Assembly: GCA_963785155.1 (NCBI GenBank) | Contig: CAWAUB010000014.1 | Span: 213,274 to 277,273, forward strand | DNA: 64,000 nucleotides | Source: DASUSH01 sp963785155 | GTDB lineage: Bacteria > Actinomycetota > Thermoleophilia > Solirubrobacterales > 70-9 | Direction of reading: 5' to 3' | Shown: positions 44,608 to 53,514 of the stretch, in pieces | How positions within the stretch are numbered: the first letter of the stretch is position 1 | Layout: the number at the start of each line of letters is the position of its first letter | Notes under the pieces: generated by a model | Told to the model about the DNA's origin: nothing | Database searches by the model: none | What the model saw: the letters and a program-made list of their open reading frames with translations, nothing else | Made by a program: the position numbers and the translations under genes

Positions 44608-45330
44608 GTGAATTCCGACGTCGTGATCGAAGCGAAGGACCTGCGCAAGAGCTTCGGCGATCGCGAGGCGCTGCGCGGGGTGAGCTTCAGCGCCCGCGCC
44701 GGGGAGCTGCTCGGGGTGATCGGGCCGAACGGCGCCGGCAAGACCACGCTGCTCTCGATCCTCGCCGGCATCCGCCCGCCCGACGGAGGCTCGGTGTCCG
44801 CGCCCGCCGGCGAGATCGGCTGGGTCCCGCAGCAGGCGGCCCTTTACCGCCGGCTCACCGTCGAGGAGAACCTGCGCCTGTTCGCCCGACTGGAGAAGGT
44901 CGATGAGCTCGAGTCGACCGTGGACACAATGCTCGAGCGGATCGGCCTCGCCGATCGCCGCGGCGATCAGATCGGCACGCTCTCGGGCGGCAACCAGCAG
45001 CGGGTGAACATCGCGATCGGCCTGCTCGGCCGGCCCTCCGTCCTGCTCCTCGACGAGCTCACCTCCGGCCTCGACCCGCGCAGCCGCGAGCTGCTCTGGG
45101 AGTTCCTCCAGGGCCTCGCCGGCGAGGGCACGGCGATCGTCTTCTCCACCCACAACATCGCGGAGGCCGAGCGCTACGGCGAGCGCCTCCTCGTCATCGC
45201 CGAGGGTGAGAGCCTCTTCCTCGGCACGGTCGAGGAGCTCCATGACGCTGAGCCCGTTCCGGCGGGCGCCGCCACCGAACGCGACTTCGAGCGGGCCTTC
45301 ATCGACTTCCTCGAGGCACGAGGCCACTAG
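44608..45330 (+). CDS. ABC transporter ATP-binding protein (ABC-2 exporter)
   Basis: About 240 residues from GTG 44608. Walker A is GPNGAGKTTLLSIL, Q-loop VPQQAALY, signature LSGGNQQRVNIAI and Walker B VLLLDELTSGLDP, followed by switch His in STHNIAEAERYG. It pairs with the permease 5 bp downstream. Substrate unknown. Confidence 0.93.
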   Translation: MNSDVVIEAKDLRKSFGDREALRGVSFSARAGELLGVIGPNGAGKTTLLSILAGIRPPDGGSVSAPAGEIGWVPQQAALYRRLTVEENLRLFARLEKVDELESTVDTMLERIGLADRRGDQIGTLSGGNQQRVNIAIGLLGRPSVLLLDELTSGLDPRSRELLWEFLQGLAGEGTAIVFSTHNIAEAERYGERLLVIAEGESLFLGTVEELHDAEPVPAGAATERDFERAFIDFLEARGH

Positions 45331-45335
45331 CCGAC

Positions 45336-46682
45336 ATGCGCTGGCTCCTCCTCAAGGACCTGCAGATCATGCGGCGCTCGCCGCTGGTCACCGCGCTGCT
45401 CGTCATCTACCCGATCGCCATCGCGGTCCTGATCGGGCTGGCCCTCTCGGCCGGGCCTAGCGACCCGCGCGTCGCCTTCCTCAACCAGATCCCCGAGGGG
45501 CAGGACGTCGCCGTCGGCGGCTCGGAGATCGCTCCGGTCCAGGCCCGTGGAGAGCTCTGCGGCCGGGTCGAGTGCGTCGACGTCGATTCCGAGGAGGAGG
45601 CGCGGCAGATGGTCGAGGACGGCGACGTGCTCGCCGCGCTGATCCTGCCCGAGGACTTCGCCAACCAGATCCGGTCCCTCGGCGGCCTAACCCCGCAGAC
45701 CCCGATGGTCAAGGTGATCGTCAACGACGAGGACCCGGTGAAGGCGCAGCTGGTCGAGGACCGCATCTCGCGCCTGATCACCGAGGCGAACCTGATCGTC
45801 TCGCAGCAGATCTCCGAGCAGGCGGCGAGCTACCTGGACCTGCTGCTCGACGGCGGCGAGTTCTCCTTCCTCGGCCAGACCGTGGACATCCTCGGCCTCT
45901 CGGCGACCGAGACGATCCTGACCGACCTCCAGAACGAGACCAAGGATCCGCAGGTGAAGGAGGACCTCGAGCCGGTGATCGAGTTCGCCGGCCTCGCCCG
46001 CGAGAACCTGGATTTCGCGATCCCGATTTTGACCGCGATCGCCGAGCCGATCCAGGTGGACAAGGAGAGCGTGTCGGGAGCATCGCCCGCCCTCGACACC
46101 TTCGCGATCTCGGTCGCGGCGACGGTGACCCTGATGTTCGTCACCGTCCTCCTGGTCGCCGGCTCGCTCGCCCTCGAGCGCGAGGAGAACACCTACAACC
46201 GGCTCGTCCGCGGCCTGCTCTCGCCAACGGCGCTGCTGGGGGAGAAGGTCCTGCTCGGGATCGCCGCGGCGCTCGTCGTCACGCTCCTGATGCTGGTCGG
46301 GCTCGCCTTCTTCGTGTCGCTGGAGTGGTCTCGCGCAGGGCTATGGATCCCTGCCGTGATCGCCGGTGGCGCCGGCTTCGCCGCCTTCGGCGCGGCGATC
46401 GGCGCGGCCACCCGGGAGGTGCGGGCCTCGAGCCTGCTCGCGTTCATGGTCTCGCTGCCGATCGCGTTCCTCTCCCTGGTGCCGTCGGGAACGATCGGCG
46501 CTGCGCCCTACAAGGTGATCGAGATCGTCCGCGCGGCTTTCCCGTTCGACCCCGCTCTCGACGCTCTCTCCGGCGCGCTCGATGCCTCCGGACCGAGCAT
46601 GCTGGTGCCGATCATCCACCTGGTCGTGATCACGGTCGTCTACGGAGCGCTCGCCCGGCTGGCCCTTCGCCGCTTCGTCTAG
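45336..46682 (+). CDS. ABC-2 type transporter permease
   Basis: A 448-residue permease with an N-terminal membrane helix (LVTALLVIYPIAIAVLIGLAL), a long extracytoplasmic domain (about 30-240), then five helices including TLMFVTVLLVAGSLALEREE, where the LEREENTYNRLVRGL segment is a hallmark of ABC-2 permeases. It is followed 3 bp later by a membrane-anchored metalloprotease gene. Confidence 0.9.
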   Translation: MRWLLLKDLQIMRRSPLVTALLVIYPIAIAVLIGLALSAGPSDPRVAFLNQIPEGQDVAVGGSEIAPVQARGELCGRVECVDVDSEEEARQMVEDGDVLAALILPEDFANQIRSLGGLTPQTPMVKVIVNDEDPVKAQLVEDRISRLITEANLIVSQQISEQAASYLDLLLDGGEFSFLGQTVDILGLSATETILTDLQNETKDPQVKEDLEPVIEFAGLARENLDFAIPILTAIAEPIQVDKESVSGASPALDTFAISVAATVTLMFVTVLLVAGSLALEREENTYNRLVRGLLSPTALLGEKVLLGIAAALVVTLLMLVGLAFFVSLEWSRAGLWIPAVIAGGAGFAAFGAAIGAATREVRASSLLAFMVSLPIAFLSLVPSGTIGAAPYKVIEIVRAAFPFDPALDALSGALDASGPSMLVPIIHLVVITVVYGALARLALRRFV

Positions 46683-46685
46683 ACC

Positions 46686-48008
46686 GTGCCTCACCGTCCC
46701 CGAGTCCCGCAGCTCCTCGCCGGGCTCCTCATCGTCTCCGCCCTCGCCGCGGTCCTGGCGCTCACCGATCATCCGCGCGACTCCTATCCCGAGCAGCCAC
46801 CGCCCCCACCGGTCGAGCCCTTCGACAAGGCGTCGCCCGCGGAGATCGCCGCGCGGCTCGAGGCGATTCGCCTGCTCGAGTTCGAGGAGGTGCCGGAGGT
46901 CCAGACGCTCAGCGCCGCCGAGTGGCGCAAGAAGACGAAGAAGATGGCCGACCGCGGGCCGAAGGGAGCGAAGGAGCAGGCCGAATCGGAGGCCGTCGAG
47001 GACTTCCTCAAGCTCAGCGGCCTCGCGACGCCCGACTTCGAGGTCGAGCAGGCGACGGAGGGCGTCGGCGAGCTGATCGGCGGCTTCTACCGGCCGAAGG
47101 CGAACCGCCTGGTCCTCGTCGAGTCGCCTTTCATGGGCGACCGCGCGAAGGAGAAGGTGATCGCGCACGAGTTCGAGCACGCGCTCCAGGACCAGAACTA
47201 TCCGAAGGCGCTGAAGCTCGGCGCCGTCACCGGCGAGGGCGAGATCGCCCTGTCCGCCCTGGTGGAGGGAGACGCCAGCGTGGTCGAGCGCCGCTATGCG
47301 CGCCGGTACCTGGAGACCGACACCCTGGACGCCGACAAGTCGCTGCTATCGCCGGCGAACCTCGCGGTGGGCCTGCCGCCCGCCCTGGTCGCATCGGTCA
47401 GGTTCCCCTACACGGCCGGCGCGGACTTCGTCGCCGCCCTGCGGCGTCGCGGGGGCTGGGAGCTGGTCGACGAGGCCTTCGAGGACCCGCCGACCACCAG
47501 CGAGCAGATCCTCCACCCAGGCAAGTGGTTCGCCGGCGAGGACGGTGCAAAGGTCGAGACCCCGCCCGCCGTGGTGCTCGGCGCAGACTGGACGTCGGTT
47601 GCCTCGGTCGAGTCCGGCGAGCTCGACGCGCTTGTGATCCTCGCCTCGGGCGTCCCGGCCAACGTCGCCGAGCGGGCGGCGAAGGGATGGGAGGGCGGCC
47701 GCTTCGAGTCCTACCGCCTCGACGGGGTGGGCGGCGAGGAGTGCAAGGGCGTCTGCCGCGAGGGCCGGGCCTCCGCGGTCGTCTACACCTGGGAAACCGA
47801 GGAGGAGGCGGCCCAGTTCGCCATCGCCGCCCGGAGCTACCTCTCGACGAGGCTGACCGAGGGCAAGCAGGGCGGTCCCACCTTCGAACTCGCGGCCGGC
47901 GCGGCGACGATCTCGCTGGAGGGTCGCTCGACTGGTATCGCCTACGCGCCGTCGGGCGCGCTCTCCCGGAAGCTCGCGGCAGCCGCGGTGGCAGAGCCGG
48001 GTTCCTAG
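46686..48008 (+). CDS. Membrane-anchored putative zinc metalloprotease
   Basis: A 440-residue protein with a single N-terminal membrane helix (LLAGLLIVSALAAVLAL) and a proline-rich stalk, so most of it lies outside the cell. The zinc motif HEFEH occurs in KVIAHEFEHALQDQNY, with EGDAS about 30 residues on as a possible third ligand, the pattern of gluzincins. The family has no established substrate. Its position in an ABC-2 exporter operon suggests maturation of an exported peptide or wall turnover; that is inference. Confidence 0.72.
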   Translation: MPHRPRVPQLLAGLLIVSALAAVLALTDHPRDSYPEQPPPPPVEPFDKASPAEIAARLEAIRLLEFEEVPEVQTLSAAEWRKKTKKMADRGPKGAKEQAESEAVEDFLKLSGLATPDFEVEQATEGVGELIGGFYRPKANRLVLVESPFMGDRAKEKVIAHEFEHALQDQNYPKALKLGAVTGEGEIALSALVEGDASVVERRYARRYLETDTLDADKSLLSPANLAVGLPPALVASVRFPYTAGADFVAALRRRGGWELVDEAFEDPPTTSEQILHPGKWFAGEDGAKVETPPAVVLGADWTSVASVESGELDALVILASGVPANVAERAAKGWEGGRFESYRLDGVGGEECKGVCREGRASAVVYTWETEEEAAQFAIAARSYLSTRLTEGKQGGPTFELAAGAATISLEGRSTGIAYAPSGALSRKLAAAAVAEPGS

Positions 48009-48018
48009 AATCACTCCC

Positions 48019-48990
48019 GTGACCTTCCCCGCCACACGGATGCGCCGAATGCGCCGTACGCAGGCACTTCGAGGCCTCGTGCGCGAGACCGACCTCTCGC
48101 CGGCGCAGCTGATCCAGCCCCTCTTCGTCGTCTCCGGCTCCGATGTGCGCGAGCCGGTGGAGGCGATGCCGGGGATCGAGCGCTTCTCGATCTCCGAGCT
48201 GATCGCCGAGGCGACCGAGATCCAGGCCTCTGGGGTCGGCGCGGTGATCCTCTTCGGGATCCCCGCCGACAAGGACGAGGCCGGCTCGGGCGCGTACGAC
48301 CCCGAGGGGATCGTGCAGATGGCGGTGCGTGCCCTCAAGGAGGCTCATCCCGAGCTCGTCGTGATCACCGACGTTTGCCTCTGCGAATACACATCGCACG
48401 GGCACTGCGGCTTCGTCCGCGAGGGGGAGGTCGACAACGACATCTCGGTCGAGCTGCTCGCGCGGACCGCGATCTCCCACGCCGAGGCCGGCGCAGACGC
48501 CGTCGCGCCGAGCGACATGATGGACGGGCGCGTCGGCGCGATGCGCCATCAGCTCGACGAGGAGGGCTACTCGAACACCCCGATCGTCGCCTACAGCGCC
48601 AAGTACGCGTCCGCCTTCTACGGCCCGTTCCGCGAAGCCGCCGAGTCGACGCCGGAGTTCGGCGACCGGCGCGGCTACCAGATGGACCCGGCGAACGCGC
48701 TCGAGGCCGTCCGCGAGGCGAAGCTCGACCTCGAGGAGGGCGCCGACGTCGTCATGGTGAAGCCGGCGCTCCCCTACCTGGATGTTGTCCGGCGGGTGAA
48801 GGACGAGACCGGCGCCCCGGTCGCCGCCTACCACGTCTCCGGCGAGTACTCGATGCTGAAGGCAGCCGCGGCGAACGGCTGGATCGACGAGCGCTCGGCC
48901 GCGCTCGAATCGCTCACAGCGATCCGCCGCGCCGGCGCCGACATGATCGTCACGTACTACGCGAAGGAAGCCGCGGCCTGGCTCGCCTGA
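48019..48990 (+). CDS. hemB: Delta-aminolevulinic acid dehydratase (porphobilinogen synthase)
   Basis: The 323-residue enzyme that condenses two 5-aminolevulinates to porphobilinogen. Zinc-ligand cysteines are in DVCLCEYTSHGHCG, the Schiff-base lysines in YSAKYASAFYGPFR and MVKPALPYLDV. It starts at GTG 48019 and heads a heme-precursor group with the fused AhbA/AhbB-like gene and hemL. Confidence 0.95.
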   Translation: MTFPATRMRRMRRTQALRGLVRETDLSPAQLIQPLFVVSGSDVREPVEAMPGIERFSISELIAEATEIQASGVGAVILFGIPADKDEAGSGAYDPEGIVQMAVRALKEAHPELVVITDVCLCEYTSHGHCGFVREGEVDNDISVELLARTAISHAEAGADAVAPSDMMDGRVGAMRHQLDEEGYSNTPIVAYSAKYASAFYGPFREAAESTPEFGDRRGYQMDPANALEAVREAKLDLEEGADVVMVKPALPYLDVVRRVKDETGAPVAAYHVSGEYSMLKAAAANGWIDERSAALESLTAIRRAGADMIVTYYAKEAAAWLA

Positions 48991-49009
48991 GCCCGGATAC
49001 CCTGCAACC

Positions 49010-50095
49010 GTGGCTGTAGCGCCCCAACCGAAGCCGAAGGTCCGCTCGCGCAAGGACGGCGCCGCGGTCCCGCTCGACGAGACGGACAAGCGGCTGATGA
49101 ACCTGCTCCAGTCGCGGTTCCCGCTGGCGGCGGAGCCATTCGCGTCCGTCGCCGCCGAGGCGGAGCTGGACCTCGGCGAGACGATGCGCCGCACCCAGCG
49201 CCTGCTCGACGAGCGGATCATCCGCGAGATCACGCCGATCTTCGACACCCGCGCGCTCGGCTACGAGTCGATGCTGGTCGCGGCCAAGGTCGACGCCGAG
49301 AACCCCCACCGCGCGGCGAAGATCATCAACTCCCATCCCGGCGTGTCGCACAACTACCTGCGCACGCACGAGTTCAACCTCTGGTTCACGATCGCGACCC
49401 CGCCGGACTCCGAGCTCGGCCTGCAGGGCACGCTCGAGACGCTCCAGCGGCTCACCGGCGCGGAGTCGATCCGCCAGCTCCCGACCCTGATCCTGTTCAA
49501 GATCAACATGAACCTGGAGATGGAGAAGGGCACCGAGGCCCTCGCCGCTCCGGTCGAGGCGACCCCGCCCCGCGAGCTCGAGCGCCAGCCCTACGACGAA
49601 ACGGACGTCGCCGTGATCCGGGCGCTTCAGGGGCCGATGGAGGTCACCGACCGGCCCTACGACGCCGCCGCGGCCGAGGTCGGCATGACCGGGCCCGAGT
49701 TCCTCGCGCACCTGGAGGGGATGCAGGAGCGCAAGATCCTGCGCCGCGTCGCGGCGATTCTCTACCACCGCCGCGCCGGCTTCTCGGCGAACGGGATGGG
49801 CGTCTGGCGGGTGCCGGACGGGCAGATCGAGGACGTCGGCGGGCGGATGGCCGCCGTGCGCGGCATCTCCCACTGCTACCAGCGGCCGACCTACGAGGAC
49901 TGGCCCTACAGCGTCTTCACCATGGCCCACGGCCGCTCGAAGGAGGAATGCGACGCGATCCTCGACTCGATCGCCGACGAGCACGACCTGCACGGGGAGG
50001 ACCGGGCCGTCCTCTACTCCTCCACCGAGTTCAAGAAGATCCGCCTGCACTACTTCACCGACGACTACGCGCGCTGGGAAGCCGAGCACGCGTGA
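49010..50095 (+). CDS. Fused AhbA-AhbB-like siroheme decarboxylase (Lrp/AsnC fold)
   Basis: A 361-residue protein made of two tandem Lrp/AsnC-like units. The first half (about 20-165) has VSHNYLRTHEFNLWFTI, which matches the AhbA signature; the second (about 195-355) has ISHCYQRPTYEDWPYSVFTM, which matches AhbB. In sulphate reducers and archaea the AhbA-AhbB pair decarboxylates siroheme to 12,18-didecarboxysiroheme; in heme d1 synthesis the NirDL/NirGH homologues do the same. Automatic pipelines may call it an Lrp regulator. Location between hemB and hemL supports a tetrapyrrole role; its activity in this organism is untested. Confidence 0.8.
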   Translation: MAVAPQPKPKVRSRKDGAAVPLDETDKRLMNLLQSRFPLAAEPFASVAAEAELDLGETMRRTQRLLDERIIREITPIFDTRALGYESMLVAAKVDAENPHRAAKIINSHPGVSHNYLRTHEFNLWFTIATPPDSELGLQGTLETLQRLTGAESIRQLPTLILFKINMNLEMEKGTEALAAPVEATPPRELERQPYDETDVAVIRALQGPMEVTDRPYDAAAAEVGMTGPEFLAHLEGMQERKILRRVAAILYHRRAGFSANGMGVWRVPDGQIEDVGGRMAAVRGISHCYQRPTYEDWPYSVFTMAHGRSKEECDAILDSIADEHDLHGEDRAVLYSSTEFKKIRLHYFTDDYARWEAEHA

Positions 50096-51393
50096 GCGCG
50101 CCGGACCCGGGCGAGTTCGACACCAGAAACTCGGCCTCGATCTACGCACGGGCCGCAGGGCTGCTTCCCGGCGGCGTCAACTCCCCGGTTCGGGCGATGC
50201 GCTCGATCGGCCGCGAGCACCCGATCTTCGTCGAGCGGGGCGAGGGCTTCGAGCTGATCGACGCCGACGGCCACCGCTACATCGACTGGGTCTGCTCCTG
50301 GGGCCCGCTGATCCTCGGCCACGCCCATCCCGCCGTCGTCGAGGCGGTCACCGAGGCCGCCGAGGCCGGGACGAGCTTCGGCGCGCCCACCGAGGGCGAG
50401 GTCGAGCTCGCCGACGAGGTCCGCTCCCGGATGCCCTGGGTGGAGATGCTGCGCATGGTCAACTCGGGCACCGAGGCCTCGATGAGCGCGGTCCGCCTTG
50501 CCCGCGCCGCGACCGGCCGCGAGCGGATCGTCAAGTTCGCCGGCGGCTATCACGGGCACGTCGACGGCCTCCTCGCCGAGGCGGGCTCGGGGCTCGCGAC
50601 CCACGGCCTGCCGGCGAGCCCCGGGGTCACGGAGGGCCAGGCCGCGGCGACGATCGTGGTCCCCTGGAACGATCGCGAGGCGGTCGCCGCAGCGGTCGCC
50701 GAGCACGAGCCGGCGGCGATCCTCGCCGAGCCGATCGCAGCCAACATGGGAGTGGTCGAGCCCGACGGGGGCTTCCTCGAGTTCCTCCGCGAGCAGGCCG
50801 ACGCGAGCGGCGCGCTGCTCGTCTTCGACGAGGTGATCACCGGCTTCCGGGTCGCCTCCGGCGGCGCCCAGGAGCTCTACCGCGTGCGTCCCGACCTGAC
50901 CATCCTCGGCAAGGTCATCGGCGGCGGCCTGCCCGCTGCGGCGTACGGGGGCCGGCGCGAGCTGATGGGCCGCGTCGCGCCGGCGGGCGACGTCTACCAG
51001 GCCGGGACGCTTTCGGGAAATCCCCTCGCTGTCGCCGCCGGCCTCGCCACCCTCGCGGAGCTCGACGGCGCCGCTTACGAGAAGCTGCGCGCCTCGACGG
51101 CGAAGCTTGCCGGCGGCCTGCGCGAGGCGGCGGCTGGACGGCCCGTCGAGGTCGCCTCGGTGCCCGGCTTGGTCACTCCGTTCTTCAGCGCCGAGCCGGT
51201 CACGGATTTCGCCGGCGCGAGCGCCTGCGACCTCGATGCCTACGGCCGCTTCGCCCGTGCGCTGCTGGCCCGCGGCGTGTATCCGCCCGCCTCCCAGTTC
51301 GAAGCGTGGTTCGTCTCGCTCGCCCACGACGAGGCGGCGATCGACCGGACGGTGACCGCGGCCTCCGAGGCCTTCGAGGTCGCCCTCGGATGA
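50092..51393 (+). CDS. hemL: Glutamate-1-semialdehyde 2,1-aminomutase
   Basis: A 433-residue PLP enzyme that makes 5-aminolevulinate from glutamate-1-semialdehyde. PGGVNSPVRAM, NSGTEASMSAVRLARAATGR, FDEVITGFR and the PLP Lys in TILGKVIGGGLPAAAYGG identify it. It begins at GTG 50092 overlapping the preceding stop (GTGA). Confidence 0.95.
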   Translation: MSAPDPGEFDTRNSASIYARAAGLLPGGVNSPVRAMRSIGREHPIFVERGEGFELIDADGHRYIDWVCSWGPLILGHAHPAVVEAVTEAAEAGTSFGAPTEGEVELADEVRSRMPWVEMLRMVNSGTEASMSAVRLARAATGRERIVKFAGGYHGHVDGLLAEAGSGLATHGLPASPGVTEGQAAATIVVPWNDREAVAAAVAEHEPAAILAEPIAANMGVVEPDGGFLEFLREQADASGALLVFDEVITGFRVASGGAQELYRVRPDLTILGKVIGGGLPAAAYGGRRELMGRVAPAGDVYQAGTLSGNPLAVAAGLATLAELDGAAYEKLRASTAKLAGGLREAAAGRPVEVASVPGLVTPFFSAEPVTDFAGASACDLDAYGRFARALLARGVYPPASQFEAWFVSLAHDEAAIDRTVTAASEAFEVALG

Positions 51394-51977
51394 ACGCCGA
51401 CGGCGGGACCCGGGCGCTGCACGAACTGGTCGCGTTGCTCCGCGCCGACGGTTCGGTGATCACCGACCACCTCGTCGACCCTGGGCCCGAAGACGAGCCG
51501 GTGATCGGGGAGCTCGTGGCTGCCGGTCCGCGCGCGGCCGAGGCGCCGGACCAGTACGCCCTCCTCGTCGAGGCGGTCCGCGAGGGCTACCTCCTCCACT
51601 ACGGCGAGCCGCGGGTCGTCCTCGGAGCCGACGACGACCTGCGCCTGCTCGCCGGCGACTACCTCTACGCGCTCGGCCTCGAGCGACTGGCGGGGCTCGG
51701 CGACCTCGAGGCGGTGCGCGAGCTCGCCGACCTGATCTCGATCTCCGCCCAGCTTCACGCCGAGCACGAGGGGAGGGGGTCCGCCACGCTCTGGCAGGCA
51801 TGCGCGCTCGCGGTGGCCGCCGGTTCAGGCAGCGCCCATGAGGCCGCCAAGGGCGCCCTTCGCGACGGCTCAGACGGTGCGGAGGCGGCGCTCCTGGCCG
51901 CTGCCCAGGAGCGCGCCCGCGAGGCGGGGCTGGAGACCGCGCTGGCTCGCCTCGCCGAATCAATAGAATCGCCGTAG
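51390..51977 (+). CDS. All-helical uncharacterised protein
   Basis: A 195-residue protein overlapping hemL by 4 bp. It is Ala, Leu and Glu rich, without Cys. The stretch GDYLYALGLERLAGLGD, followed by ISISAQLHAEHEG, resembles helices D-F of class I polyprenyl synthases, but no DDxxD metal motif is present. It might be a catalytically dead prenyl-synthase-like subunit (compare HepS component I) or something unrelated. It lies upstream of the quinol oxidoreductase genes. Confidence 0.55.
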   Translation: MNADGGTRALHELVALLRADGSVITDHLVDPGPEDEPVIGELVAAGPRAAEAPDQYALLVEAVREGYLLHYGEPRVVLGADDDLRLLAGDYLYALGLERLAGLGDLEAVRELADLISISAQLHAEHEGRGSATLWQACALAVAAGSGSAHEAAKGALRDGSDGAEAALLAAAQERAREAGLETALARLAESIESP

Positions 51978-52006
51978 CAACGAGCGTCGCGCGACCAACC
52001 TCTCGA

Positions 52007-52684
52007 TTGGCTGACGGAAACGACAAGGACAACGGGTCCGAGCGACCTGACGAGCCGCTGTTGCCGGAGGCTCCGCCCCGCGGTTACTTCAAGGGCGAGT
52101 CGATGACGCGCCGCAACGTCTTCACGCTGCTCGGCCAGGGTCTTGGCGCCGCCGGCTTCGCGGCGGTCCTGCTGCCGACGATCGGCTTCGCCCTCGCGCC
52201 CGTCTTCGACGAGGCCGAGGTGATCTGGGAGCCGGTCGGCCCCGAGGACGATTTCGACGCCGTCAGCTACACCCCGGTCGTCCTGACGATCGTCCAGAAC
52301 ATCGGCGAGGCCGGCAAGACCACGGCCTACGTGCGCCGGGGCTCCGAGGACCTCGAGGAGGAGCCGACGGAGTACATCGCAATCTCGACCCGCTGCGCCC
52401 ACCTCGGCTGCCCGGTCCGCTTCGTTCCCTCCGCGGGCAACTTCATCTGCCCGTGCCACGGCGGCGTCTACGGCTTCCGCGGGGAGGTCATCGGCGGCCC
52501 GCCGGTCCGTCCGCTGGACCGCTTCCAGACCCGGGTCGTGGACGGCAACGTCGAGGTCGGGCCCCGCTACAGCGTCACCTCCCAGCTCGAGCCCGTCCGC
52601 TACCGCGACCCCGGTGAGTTCACCGGCGGCGTCTGGGAGTACCTCTACCCGCCGCGGCCCTCGGTGCCGCCGCCTCCGCCCTAA
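52007..52684 (+). CDS. qcrA: Rieske iron-sulfur subunit of menaquinol:cytochrome c reductase
   Basis: A 225-residue membrane-anchored Rieske protein starting at TTG. The N-terminal tail contains MTRRNVFTLLGQGLG before the membrane helix, a twin-arginine signal pattern, and tatA and tatC lie 6 kb away. The 2Fe-2S ligands are in CAHLGCPVRF and CPCHGGVYG (C-x-H and C-x-x-H). It is the first gene of a three-gene bc-type complex. Confidence 0.92.
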   Translation: MADGNDKDNGSERPDEPLLPEAPPRGYFKGESMTRRNVFTLLGQGLGAAGFAAVLLPTIGFALAPVFDEAEVIWEPVGPEDDFDAVSYTPVVLTIVQNIGEAGKTTAYVRRGSEDLEEEPTEYIAISTRCAHLGCPVRFVPSAGNFICPCHGGVYGFRGEVIGGPPVRPLDRFQTRVVDGNVEVGPRYSVTSQLEPVRYRDPGEFTGGVWEYLYPPRPSVPPPPP

Positions 52685-53514
52685 TGGCCTCCGAGACCAC
52701 GCCGAAGAAGAAGCGCGGCCCGGCCTTCCTCCACAAGCCGGCGAAACCCGGCGAGGGCGGCAACGGCGCGAACGGCGGCAACGGCGGCGGCCCGATCGAG
52801 GCCACCAAGGAAGGCGCGATCGACGTCGTCGGCTGGGTCGACGAGCGGATGGGTGTCACCGGATTCCTCACCGGGATGCTCTTCCGGAAGGTCCCGAAGG
52901 GGACCAACTGGTTCTACACGCTCGGCTCCGGCACGCTCTTCGCCTTCACCTTCCAGGCCCTCACCGGCGTCTTCCTGGCGATGTACTACGTGCCTTCGGC
53001 GACGGAGGCGTACGACTCGATCACCCACCTCACCAACGACGTCTGGCTCGGCGAGTTCGTCCGTGGAATGCACAAATGGGGCGCCACGGTGATGATCATC
53101 CTGATCTTCCTGCACATGGGCAGGACCTTCTTCTTCGGCGCCTACAAGTACCCGCGCGAGCTCAACTGGATCATCGGCGTCGTCCTGCTGATCCTGACGC
53201 TGACGATGGGCTTCACCGGCTACCTGCTGCCCTTCGACCAGCGCTCCTTCTGGGCGACGGTCGTCGGCGTCAACATCAACGGCACGGGCCCGATCATCGG
53301 CCCCTACCTCTCCGACTTCCTGCGCGCCGGCCCGGAGTTCGGCGGCACCACGCTGGCCCGCTTCTACTCGATCCACATGCTGCTCCTGCCCGGCGCGATC
53401 ATCGCGCTGATCGGCGCCCACCTCTACCTGGTCGTCAAGCAGGGCACCACGGCGCCGCCCTGGAAGAGCGCGGACACGAAGCCGAAGTCCATGCGTGAGG
53501 AAAAGGTCGGATGA
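52684..53514 (+). CDS. qcrB: Cytochrome b N-terminal subunit
   Basis: A 276-residue cytochrome b6-like protein. A glycine-rich N-terminal region precedes four membrane helices. Heme-ligating His pairs are in MHKWGATVMIILIFLHMG and YSIHMLLLPGAIIALIGAHL. It ends after helix IV, so cytochrome b is split between two genes as in cytochrome b6f and Firmicutes. It shares one base with qcrA and overlaps the next gene by 4 bp. Confidence 0.92.
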   Translation: MASETTPKKKRGPAFLHKPAKPGEGGNGANGGNGGGPIEATKEGAIDVVGWVDERMGVTGFLTGMLFRKVPKGTNWFYTLGSGTLFAFTFQALTGVFLAMYYVPSATEAYDSITHLTNDVWLGEFVRGMHKWGATVMIILIFLHMGRTFFFGAYKYPRELNWIIGVVLLILTLTMGFTGYLLPFDQRSFWATVVGVNINGTGPIIGPYLSDFLRAGPEFGGTTLARFYSIHMLLLPGAIIALIGAHLYLVVKQGTTAPPWKSADTKPKSMREEKVG

